Source: Bacteroidales bacterium (GTDB taxonomy: Bacteria; Bacteroidota; Bacteroidia; Bacteroidales; WCHB1-69). Taken from it: DNA of 36,831 bases. Shown piece by piece: positions 23,020 through 30,497 of this stretch. A program made the position numbers and the translations under genes. The stretch is taken from positions 1 to 36,831 of the forward strand of contig JAGOKS010000015.1 in the NCBI GenBank assembly GCA_017994425.1, in the 5' to 3' direction. Each line of letters starts with the position of its first letter. Position 1 is the first letter of the stretch. Below the pieces are notes generated by a model. The model searched no databases and was not told the origin of the DNA. It saw only the letters and a program-made list of their open reading frames with translations.

Positions 23020-25284
23020 ATGAAGCAAAAAATAATTTATATTTTACTGTTATGCTGTCCCTTGCTTACTATAGCTCAGCAGAGCAATGAATATTTGCTT
23101 TGGGCTGCCGATGCTGCTAAACAAAAAGATTTTCAATCAGCAACTTACTTTTATCAAGAATATATCAAACAAGGATATCCGTTAGATCCCAAAGTGTATT
23201 TTTTGTACGCTCATGCTTTACATAAATCCTATCAATATCTAGATGCAGAATTGATGTACGAAAAAGGACTAAAGATCGACACGCTTAAAGCTTTTCCCGA
23301 AGGTTTGTTTGAACTGGCTATGGTAAAAAAAAATCTTTCCAAATATAAGGAAGCTATAGAATTACTTCAAAAATATCAACTTTTAAAGACTTCCGATACA
23401 CTAATTTCTTCTAAAAGACTGCGGTCTGAAATTGATATCTGCCAAAAAGCTACTTTTATTCTTTCTGATACTCTCCCTTTGTACATCGAACAATTTAATA
23501 CTATTATTAACACATCCTTTTCCGAATTTAATCCTATGCAATTAGGCGATACAGCTTTGTATTTCTCTACCTTGCGTCCAATTACAACTAACTCAAGCAC
23601 ACATATTATTGAAGATTTTTATATTTCAAAAATCTATGCCACCAAGTATGAAATAAACGGATTTTCAGAGCCTAAACCTATTTCAAAAAAAATTAATCAT
23701 CCTAAATACGACAATGCCAACTTTTGTTTTAATCAGGATAAAACTAAACTATACTTCAGTCGTAAACAACCCAATCAAAAAACGAAAATATGGGTTTCAG
23801 AATTAGTAAGAGAGAAATGGCAAAAACCAAAACTTTTGCCGTCCGTCATTAACCATCCCGATGCAAATAACACCCAGCCTTTTCTTGTTACATTAGATGA
23901 GAATAATGAAATTTTGTATTTTGTTTCCGACCGTCCTAAGGGTATCGGTGAAATGGATATATGGTTTGCTGTTATAACAAAAGATCATTTTGGCGAAGCC
24001 ATTAACGCCGGAAGTAATATCAATACTCTCGGGAATGAAATTACGCCCTTTTATTACACTCCTACTCAAACATTATATTTTAGCTCGGATTGGCATCCCG
24101 GCTTAGGAGGTTATGATATTTTTAAATCTAAAGGGGCCATGAGTAATTGGAGTGATCCCGAACTTATGGGGTATCCATTCAACTCTCCGGCAAACGACAT
24201 TTATTTCACGATAAATGAAGTAGACTCTGACGGTTTTTTTACTTCAAATCGAAAATCAAGTTATGACATAACACAAGCGACTTGTTGTAATGATATTTTT
24301 CTTTATGAATGGAAACCTGTTATACAAAACATTCAAATTGATACAATTCCTGTTAAAGATACGATGGATATACCTTTGCTGCTCACTAAAATATTACCCA
24401 TTAATTTATATTTTCACAATGACGAACCCGATCCGAAAACAACAGCTGTAACAACGAACAAAAATTATAAAAATACATTGGATGAATATTTTTCTTTACA
24501 GGAACTTTATAGAGAAGAGTATTCAAAAGGATTGGAAAATAAAGAAAAAGAAGAGGCTATTGCAACTATTGATGCTTTTTTCAAGGATTATGTACAAAAA
24601 GGATATGAATTATTGGAAATGTTTTCCTCTTTATTAATGAATGATTTGCAAAGAGGTAAATCTATAAATATAACCGTTAGTGGATTTGCAAGCCCTTTAT
24701 TTTCTGACGAATATAACATAAACCTCTCTTTACGAAGAATTGAAAGTTTGAAAAATTATTTAAGAGAATACAACAATGGTGTTTTTATTCCATATATGGA
24801 TAGTACTAAATCTAACCAATTACATATAATCAATGCTCCTAAGGGTAAAACCATGGCTAATCCGTATGTAAGCGATAATCCCAATGACAAACGAAATTCT
24901 ATCTACAGCATAGCTGCAGCCTTTGAAAGAAGAGTACAAATTTTTGGTTATGATGAAGATACAATAATAAAGACCCTATTTCTTTCGGTTCCGGATTCTT
25001 TGTTAACGTTTATTTCGACACCGGGAGTTACTGATTATATAAAATACATTGAAATAAAAAATTTAGGGAAAGACACCATTTATTTAAAGGATATACAAAC
25101 AAATAGCAAGATGTTTCAAGTAAGTATGGAAAAAAACGTTTTAAAATCAAATGAGAACACTTATCTAAAAGTTACTTTTACAGAAAGAGCCTTTCGCTTT
25201 TCCCCATTACTGCAAATTACAATAAAAGCAAGTAAGGACAGTGAACATAAAGATATTATAATAAATTGCCTGTTAGAGAAATAA
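23020..25284 (+). CDS. PorE-like TPR/PD40/OmpA protein with extra C-terminal domain
   Basis: After a signal peptide (ending LTIAQ) come tetratricopeptide-like repeats (residues ~25-140, e.g. KVYFLYAHALHKSYQYLDAE). A PD40/WD40-type beta-propeller follows (~160-430, repeated blocks such as NKTKLYFSRKQPN and QTLYFSSDWHPGLGGYDIF). An OmpA-like domain lies near 530-640 (VSGFASPLFSDEYNINLSLRRIESLKNYL). This is the PorE architecture. The protein then continues for ~100 residues with an Ig-like/DUF1573-style domain (ISTPGVTDYIKYIEIKNLGKD) that I do not remember in standard PorE. It is co-transcribed with the PorP/SprF gene, and in type IX systems such proteins link the barrel to peptidoglycan. Confidence 0.83.
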   Translation: MKQKIIYILLLCCPLLTIAQQSNEYLLWAADAAKQKDFQSATYFYQEYIKQGYPLDPKVYFLYAHALHKSYQYLDAELMYEKGLKIDTLKAFPEGLFELAMVKKNLSKYKEAIELLQKYQLLKTSDTLISSKRLRSEIDICQKATFILSDTLPLYIEQFNTIINTSFSEFNPMQLGDTALYFSTLRPITTNSSTHIIEDFYISKIYATKYEINGFSEPKPISKKINHPKYDNANFCFNQDKTKLYFSRKQPNQKTKIWVSELVREKWQKPKLLPSVINHPDANNTQPFLVTLDENNEILYFVSDRPKGIGEMDIWFAVITKDHFGEAINAGSNINTLGNEITPFYYTPTQTLYFSSDWHPGLGGYDIFKSKGAMSNWSDPELMGYPFNSPANDIYFTINEVDSDGFFTSNRKSSYDITQATCCNDIFLYEWKPVIQNIQIDTIPVKDTMDIPLLLTKILPINLYFHNDEPDPKTTAVTTNKNYKNTLDEYFSLQELYREEYSKGLENKEKEEAIATIDAFFKDYVQKGYELLEMFSSLLMNDLQRGKSINITVSGFASPLFSDEYNINLSLRRIESLKNYLREYNNGVFIPYMDSTKSNQLHIINAPKGKTMANPYVSDNPNDKRNSIYSIAAAFERRVQIFGYDEDTIIKTLFLSVPDSLLTFISTPGVTDYIKYIEIKNLGKDTIYLKDIQTNSKMFQVSMEKNVLKSNENTYLKVTFTERAFRFSPLLQITIKASKDSEHKDIIINCLLEK

Positions 25285-25298
25285 TCAACACTGTAAGC

Positions 25299-27464
25299 TT
25301 AATTAACCAATGTCATTTCATCCACAAGATGTTTTGCTCCTGCAAATTTATCAATTATAAATAAGACAAAACGTATATCTACCGAAATGTTTCTGCATTG
25401 GTCGGGGTCGTACTGAATATCGCTCATAGTTCCTTCCCAACATCTATCGAAATTCAATCCTAACAAATGCCCTTCAGCGTTTAATATGGGACTGCCCGAA
25501 TTGCCGCCGGTAGTATGATTGGTAGCAATAAATGCAACCGGCATTTCACCATTGGCATTGGCATACTTACCGTAATCTTTATTTTTATACAGTTGTTTTA
25601 ATTTATCTTCAACCACATAATCATAAATATCAGGATTTTCTTTCTGCATAATTCCTTCTATGGTAGTATACGGCAAATAAGCTACTCCATCGGCAGGAAA
25701 GTACCCTTTCACTTTCCCATACGTTAATCGCATGGTCATATTAGCATCCGGATAAAATATCTTATTGGGTTGCATTTCCATCAATGCAGCTATCCATACT
25801 CTTTCTAAACTATCTAATGTTAATTGCATCTGAATTAATTTCGGATAAATTTCCGCCGAATACTGTATCCTTAACGGATAAACAAGCCTATAGGCTAAAT
25901 CCTTTTGCAAGGTTTTGTATTGGGATGGTTTATATTTTTCAAGGAAACTGATTAATTTCTCTTGATTCACAAAAACAGAACCACCATAGATATCATCAGC
26001 CATTTTAGAAAAATCACCTTTATACTTTTTATCAAGAGCCTTAAACTCCTCCGGTAATTCCAATTTATCCACTTGAGCATAATACTTTTTCATTAACACA
26101 ACAAACAATTCTTTATCAACTTTTGCATTATAGTTCTTGAAAAAGCCTTTGGCTATTTGGATAAAGCGTTGGCGAAGGGTATTTAATGTTTCCTCCGACA
26201 TGTCCGGATTTTGTTCGCTTTCATCTATCAAACGGGTAAAGCTCATTGCAAAATTCAACAACTCAATCGCTGCTACACTTTCTCGGAAATAAGCTGCAGA
26301 AGTATGTATCGGAGTATATTGTTGATAAAAATTCTCCAAAGCAGGTAATAAGCCTTTATACCTGTCGTTTCGAGTTTTATCTTCTTGTATCCAACGGATA
26401 AATTCAGCTTCGAGAGCTTGCTTTTTAGAAATAACATCCAGGCGTTTTAATCCTTTGTTTTCGCCTATCCATTTTTTCCATCCATTGGCAATGCCGGCAC
26501 TTTTAGCAGCATACTGAATCCGAATTAAAGGATCCATATCCATATAACGTTTTATAATATCTAAACGTTGGGTACGCAAATCAATGGCAATAGGGTTGAT
26601 ATGATTCTGAACAAGATCTACGCCCCAGGATGTCAAGAACTGCTGAGTACTTCCCGGATATCCAAAAACAAAAGTAAAATCATCTTTCTCAACACCTTTC
26701 AATGAAATAGTTAAATGTTTTTTGGGTGTATACGGGATATTATCTTTCGCATATGAAGCAGGTTTATTGTCTTTATCGGCATAAATTCTAAACACGGAGA
26801 AATCACCGGTATGGCGAGGCCACATCCAGTTATCAGTATCCCCACCGAATTTTCCTATATTAGATGGAGGAGCCCCTACCAGACGAATATCTTTAAAAAC
26901 TTCATTTACAATTAATATATATTGATTGCCTCCGTAAATAGGTTTGATGACTGCCGTATAATGTGTGCCTTTCGTAACTTCGGTAATAATTTTACGCATA
27001 CTTTCATCAATAGCCATTTCTCTTTGCTGCTCGTTCATAAAATCAGGGCATACGTTGATGAGAACTTCTTTTGTAACATCTTTCATATACACTAACAATG
27101 TAACCGTAAGACCGGGAATTGGCAATTCTTGTTCTTTATTCATTGCCCAAAAACCATTGGTAAGGTAATCATGTTCAAGACTACTCTGTGATTGTATACT
27201 TCCATAACCGCAATGATGATTGGTTAATAGTAATCCTTTATCCGAAACAATATTTCCGGTACATCCCCCACCAAATAAAACAATAGCATCTTTTAAACTT
27301 ACCTGATTGACACTGTATATATCTTCTGCTGATAGTTTCATGCCTTTGGCTTTCATGTCTTTTTCGTTTAACAGTTGCAATAAATACGGCAACCACATAC
27401 CCTCATCTGCTTTTACCGGCAGTAAAAACAATATTATAATCGTAAAAATTCCTAATCTCTTCAT
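25299..27464 (-). CDS. S46 dipeptidyl-peptidase, DPP11 type (Asp/Glu specific)
   Basis: A 721-residue secreted serine peptidase. The signal peptide (ending PVKA) is followed by the S46 landmarks: DEGMWLP, the catalytic His region TNHHCGYG, the Asp-containing GGDTDNWMWPRHTGDF and the nucleophile TTGGNSGSPI (Ser656). The specificity residue 18 positions after the nucleophile is Arg674, in LNFDRCWEGT. DPP11 (Porphyromonas Arg673) has Arg here and cleaves after Asp/Glu, while DPP7 has Gly. This copy is therefore predicted to release acidic dipeptides from peptides in the periplasm. It converges with the PorE-like gene 14 bases away and has its own promoter. Confidence 0.95.
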   Translation of the reverse strand: MKRLGIFTIIILFLLPVKADEGMWLPYLLQLLNEKDMKAKGMKLSAEDIYSVNQVSLKDAIVLFGGGCTGNIVSDKGLLLTNHHCGYGSIQSQSSLEHDYLTNGFWAMNKEQELPIPGLTVTLLVYMKDVTKEVLINVCPDFMNEQQREMAIDESMRKIITEVTKGTHYTAVIKPIYGGNQYILIVNEVFKDIRLVGAPPSNIGKFGGDTDNWMWPRHTGDFSVFRIYADKDNKPASYAKDNIPYTPKKHLTISLKGVEKDDFTFVFGYPGSTQQFLTSWGVDLVQNHINPIAIDLRTQRLDIIKRYMDMDPLIRIQYAAKSAGIANGWKKWIGENKGLKRLDVISKKQALEAEFIRWIQEDKTRNDRYKGLLPALENFYQQYTPIHTSAAYFRESVAAIELLNFAMSFTRLIDESEQNPDMSEETLNTLRQRFIQIAKGFFKNYNAKVDKELFVVLMKKYYAQVDKLELPEEFKALDKKYKGDFSKMADDIYGGSVFVNQEKLISFLEKYKPSQYKTLQKDLAYRLVYPLRIQYSAEIYPKLIQMQLTLDSLERVWIAALMEMQPNKIFYPDANMTMRLTYGKVKGYFPADGVAYLPYTTIEGIMQKENPDIYDYVVEDKLKQLYKNKDYGKYANANGEMPVAFIATNHTTGGNSGSPILNAEGHLLGLNFDRCWEGTMSDIQYDPDQCRNISVDIRFVLFIIDKFAGAKHLVDEMTLVN

Positions 27465-27493
27465 ATTTCTTTTTTATTTATTAAATTGATTTG

Positions 27494-27501
27494 CAAAAAT
27501 A
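27494..27501 (-). promoter_or_regulatory. -7 promoter element (S46 peptidase)
   Basis: TATTTTTG on the minus strand, 29 bases before the ATG. Confidence 0.6.
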
Positions 27502-27659
27502 CATGAAAATTCCATATCATATACTTTAGCCTATAAAAATATTGAATCAGAACTGTTAATCTTTTGAATTTAGTTACAATATAAAATTCAAATTATTATA
27601 TTTTTTAGCTATGCAAACACCACACCTATTATGGTTATAATCTAGCCTCCCCATCCGGG

Positions 27660-27770
27660 TCCACCCCTCTAAATCTCCCCAAACGGGGAGACTTGGCTGT
27701 ATTGCGTGTTGTGAGAGTATTGCCTTGTAGGGTTGGTTCATTTTTTATATGATTTCGTTTTGCAAAAATA
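27660..27770 (-). repeat. Direct repeat, copy A, with -7 element and ATG
   Basis: A 111-bp sequence that recurs at 28704-28814 with about five differences (roughly 95 % identity). On the minus strand it begins with a -7 element (27763-27770) and a short leader. An ATG at 27741 then opens a frame (MNQPYKAILSQHAIQPSLP) that includes an 8-bp palindromic CTCCCC/GGGGAG hairpin. In copy A the frame runs on past the repeat for a further ~30 codons with no recognisable protein. Confidence 0.85.
27763..27770 (-). promoter_or_regulatory. -7 element within repeat copy A
   Basis: TATTTTTG on the minus strand, 21 bases before the ATG at 27741. Confidence 0.5.
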
Positions 27771-27857
27771 TACTTTTATTTTTATCCATAAAATTCACTA
27801 CATTAATTTTTAAAACCAAACACTTATAGTAAAAGGGACAGATGGTAAATTACCCCC

Positions 27858-28010
27858 TTAACAACTCCAAAGCAAAGAAATTAATCCAATTATAAAAAGA
27901 AGTCCATAAACAATTGCTCCTAATGTAATACTTAAATCCATAAATTTAAAAATAGGATTTGAATTTTTCTCATTATCCTTCTCCCTATGTTCCTTTGCTT
28001 TTTCTTCCAT
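27858..28010 (-). CDS. 50-residue single-pass membrane protein behind the Rhs tip
   Basis: The frame starts with ATG 7 bases after the stop of the Rhs-tip gene, on the same strand. It encodes a charged N-terminus (MEEKAKEHREKDNEKN) and one strong transmembrane helix (residues ~27-48, with the stretch AIVYGLLFIIGLISLLW). The last residues are SC. Its position directly behind an Rhs C-terminal tip is where cognate immunity genes lie. Small membrane proteins do serve as immunity against membrane-active toxins, but the evidence here is only positional. It may also be a chance frame. Confidence 0.4.
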   Translation of the reverse strand: MEEKAKEHREKDNEKNSNPIFKFMDLSITLGAIVYGLLFIIGLISLLWSC

Positions 28011-28017
28011 TTATAAA

Positions 28018-28785
28018 TTATTCTTCGGTTAATGTTTTTCTTATTTTCTCTTTCTTATTGTCAATTATAATTTCTAATCTTTTTGTTACTTCTTTTTCTA
28101 TATTAAAATCTTTTTGTGAAGTAAGATTTTTATCTGACAAAATATCTTTCTTAATTTCATTTGTAACAGATTCATAGAATGAAAAAGTGTACTCTTTGAG
28201 ATTATCGCCATATCCATAAATTTTTCCCATACCCTCTTCTTCAAGAACTTTAATAGCTAAATAATCTATCGTCATTTCTTTGGTCTCTGGTTCTGAAAGA
28301 GCTGCAAACATAGAAGATGCTGCTTGTCTATTCAAATTTAACAGAAACTTTCCAAGACCTTCAATTTTTGCTAATTTTGTAAGCAATTTCAAACTGCCTA
28401 AACCAAAAAATTGAAGTCCATATCCTATAATATCATTAGTTGTAATATCAAAACTTGGGTCTTTTGCCCTTTGAATACCAAGCATTCCTTCATACATTAA
28501 TCCAAGATATGGTATAGCTGTCATTTTAGAAACTAAATTAACCCATTTATAATTTGTAACCATAGCCTTATATCTTGTGCTATTATTCTTAGAAGGAGGT
28601 TTGATATAATATCTCCCCGTCGGATCAACAAACATTACCGGATTATTCGCACAATAGGTATAGGGTGAAATGGAAGGATATTTCTCAAACATCGGATCTC
28701 GGCTCCACCCCTCTAAATCTCCCCAAATGGGGAGACTTGGCTGTATTGCGTGTTGTGAGAGTATTGCCTTGTAGGGTTGGTTCAT
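28018..28785 (-). CDS. Rhs C-terminal fragment fused to repeat-derived start
   Basis: Residues 1-26 come from the direct repeat (MNQPYKAILSQHAIQPSLP...). From about residue 28 the sequence is the end of an Rhs core: WSRDPMFEKYPSISPYTYC, then NNPVMFVDPTGR (ending near residue 58). A ~200-residue variable tail follows, without a catalytic signature I recognise. It holds a helical, partly hydrophobic region (DIIGYGLQFFGLGSLKLLTKL) and a charged C-terminus. Rhs cores normally span over a thousand residues, so the body is missing: this is an orphan tip, a decayed or displaced end of a larger Rhs gene. The junction lies at a GGGTGGA shared by repeat and core. A small membrane ORF follows. Confidence 0.7.
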   Translation of the reverse strand: MNQPYKAILSQHAIQPSLPIWGDLEGWSRDPMFEKYPSISPYTYCANNPVMFVDPTGRYYIKPPSKNNSTRYKAMVTNYKWVNLVSKMTAIPYLGLMYEGMLGIQRAKDPSFDITTNDIIGYGLQFFGLGSLKLLTKLAKIEGLGKFLLNLNRQAASSMFAALSEPETKEMTIDYLAIKVLEEEGMGKIYGYGDNLKEYTFSFYESVTNEIKKDILSDKNLTSQKDFNIEKEVTKRLEIIIDNKKEKIRKTLTEE

Positions 28786-28814
28786 TTTTTATATTATTTC
28801 GATATGCAAAGATA
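28704..28814 (-). repeat. Direct repeat, copy B, providing the Rhs-tip start
   Basis: Second copy of the 111-bp repeat, exactly 1,044 bases from copy A. The -7 element and ATG are both kept. Here the frame runs in register into the Rhs core remnant. Confidence 0.85.
28807..28814 (-). promoter_or_regulatory. -7 element within repeat copy B
   Basis: TATCTTTG on the minus strand. It differs from copy A at one of the two free positions only, so both stay consensus. Confidence 0.5.
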
Positions 28815-28877
28815 CAAATAAATTATATCGGTTTACGAAAAAATGATTATTTAATGTAACCCTCTTGCCTTCATGCT

Positions 28878-28895
28878 CCTCCCCATTTGGGGAGG
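28878..28895. repeat. REP-like CCTCCCC hairpin
   Basis: A 7-bp perfect stem (28878-28884 with 28889-28895, ATTT loop) followed by GGGAGGGGTGGG. The G-rich flank and C-rich arm resemble the repeat hairpin at 27660-27770. It looks like a third, diverged relative of the same family. Confidence 0.6.
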
Positions 28896-28922
28896 CGGGA
28901 GGGGTGGGATTTTGCAAATATT

Positions 28923-28939
28923 TCACCCCTACGGGGTGA
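28923..28939. repeat. REP-like hairpin with TAC loop (1)
   Basis: Perfect 7-bp stem TCACCCC/GGGGTGA around TAC. It shares the CC-TAC-GG centre with the hairpin at 28976-28992. Confidence 0.65.
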
Positions 28940-28975
28940 GAAAACGGGAATATATACCTTTTAGTTATAGATATG

Positions 28976-28992
28976 CAACTCCTACGGAGTTG
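28976..28992. repeat. REP-like hairpin with TAC loop (2)
   Basis: Perfect 7-bp stem CAACTCC/GGAGTTG around TAC. The stem sequence differs from the first hairpin while the centre is the same, as in families that keep structure and change the arms. Confidence 0.65.
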
Positions 28993-29005
28993 AGAGAAAA
29001 TTTAG

Positions 29006-29285
29006 AATTAAAAATTAAAAATTAAGAATTGTTAATGAATGAATTAGGTTGTATGTAGCATTTGTAAGCACGACGATTCTATCGGGCAAAAGAAATCCCT
29101 CTTATCGAATAGCGCGTTGTATCAAGTTTAATGCTTAATTCATCATAATTAACTGCAGAGGAGGCAGAGGTTTTACGCAAAGAACGCAAAGAGATATACA
29201 CAGCCTACCCTTATTTTTTCGGAACGAAAAAAACGTCTTTAGACTTTTGTCTTCATTTTTAATTCTTAATTTTTAATTTTTAATT
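29006..29285. mobile_element. MITE-like segment with perfect 25-bp terminal inverted repeats
   Basis: The first 25 bases (29006-29030) are the exact reverse complement of the last 25 (29261-29285), enclosing 230 bases without a convincing gene. The interior contains a tandem ACGCAAAGA pair (29175-29192) and a near-repeat GCAGAGGAG/GCAGAGG (29155-29170). No target-site duplication is evident beside the ends. The arms are A/T-only except for one G or C, so chance or homopolymer-driven similarity is possible, although a 25-of-25 match is unlikely. It could be a non-autonomous element or a long stem-loop RNA. Confidence 0.5.
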
Positions 29286-29351
29286 GATTTCATCCGCGTG
29301 CCATTAAAAATAAACATTAACAAATATATGATAAGCAAAAGAAAATTTTCA

Positions 29352-29359
29352 TACTTTTG
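29352..29359 (+). promoter_or_regulatory. -7 promoter element (meaB)
   Basis: TACTTTTG matches the consensus, 25 bases before the meaB ATG. Confidence 0.65.
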
Positions 29360-29384
29360 TAAACGTTAAACAGCAATTAAAACA

Positions 29385-30497
29385 ATGGACAAGAAGAATC
29401 AATCGGCATTAAAAATACAAGAAGGAATTGAACAGCCATCTCGTATAAATCCTTATTTGCAAAACAAAAAAATAAAGAAGTCTGTATTGTTAAGCAAGCA
29501 AGAATATGTTGAGGGAATATTATCTCAAAATATTATTGTTTTAAGCAAAGCCATCACTTTAATAGAAAGCGATTTAAGAAAGCATCACGATTTAGCACAA
29601 GAAATTATTGAAGCCTGCATCCCCTATTCGGGAAATTCCATACGTATCGGAATCACAGGTGTCCCCGGTGCAGGAAAAAGTACATTTATTGATACCTTCG
29701 GCAAACACATCACTTCATTGGGACATAAATTAGCCGTATTAACAATAGATCCGAGTAGCGAATTATCGAAAGGGAGTATATTGGGAGATAAAACACGTAT
29801 GGAATCCTTATCCACAGATAGCAATGCCTTTATACGCCCCTCTCCTTCTGCCGGTTCACTGGGAGGAGTAGCCCGTAAAACGCGCGAAAGCATTATCTTA
29901 TGTGAGGCTGCCGGTTTTGAAACCATTATTGTTGAAACAGTAGGTGTTGGTCAATCAGAAACAGCCGTACATTCAATGGTTGATTTTTTTCTTTTATTAA
30001 TGATATCCGGTGCCGGGGATGAATTACAAGGTATTAAACGCGGTATTATGGAAATGGCCGATTTAATAGTTGTCAACAAAGCTGATGGTGACAATTTAAA
30101 AAATGCCGAACTCACCAAAACGCAATTAGCAAGTGCTTTACGATTATTCCCTATGACTGCTTCCAAATGGATACCTACCGCCATAACAACTTCTGCCATT
30201 CAGAATAAAAACATTGAAATGGTGTGGCAAATTATTACCGACTATATCACCCATACAAAATCAAACGGGTTTTTTGTTGAAAACAGAATTCATCAATCAA
30301 AAAAACGTTTTTATCACTTTTTAGAAGAAGAGTTATTTGCGCATTTTTATTCAGACAATGACGTTAAAGCAAATCTTGACATTATCGATAAACAATTATT
30401 AGAACATAAACTTAGTTCTTATGCAGCAGGGAAAAAACTACTGGATATTTACTTTAAAAATGTTTGTGAAAACATGGATACTTACAAAAAGAAATAA
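29385..30497 (+). CDS. meaB: Methylmalonyl-CoA mutase-associated GTPase MeaB
   Basis: A G3E-type GTPase that loads and protects the B12 cofactor of methylmalonyl-CoA mutase. It has Walker A IGITGVPGAGKST (about residue 92), the Asp-rich LTIDPSSELSKGSILGDKTRM, the effector loop FIRPSPSAGSLGG and the switch FETIIVETVGVGQSE. The base-recognition motif is VVNKADGDN. Length 370 is slightly above average because of a ~25-residue N-terminal extension (KIQEGIEQPSRINP). The mutase genes are not next to it here, although they usually are. It converges on infB with no base between the two stops. It supports a propionate/succinate pathway. Confidence 0.95.
   Translation: MDKKNQSALKIQEGIEQPSRINPYLQNKKIKKSVLLSKQEYVEGILSQNIIVLSKAITLIESDLRKHHDLAQEIIEACIPYSGNSIRIGITGVPGAGKSTFIDTFGKHITSLGHKLAVLTIDPSSELSKGSILGDKTRMESLSTDSNAFIRPSPSAGSLGGVARKTRESIILCEAAGFETIIVETVGVGQSETAVHSMVDFFLLLMISGAGDELQGIKRGIMEMADLIVVNKADGDNLKNAELTKTQLASALRLFPMTASKWIPTAITTSAIQNKNIEMVWQIITDYITHTKSNGFFVENRIHQSKKRFYHFLEEELFAHFYSDNDVKANLDIIDKQLLEHKLSSYAAGKKLLDIYFKNVCENMDTYKKK

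Noticed and set aside
27959-28177. Plus-strand frame opposite the Rhs tip
   Set aside because: It overlaps the antisense of two better-supported minus-strand frames and its translation shows no recognisable family.
27660-28992. CRISPR array
   Set aside because: The repeats are only two long copies and a few unrelated hairpins, without regular spacing or spacers.
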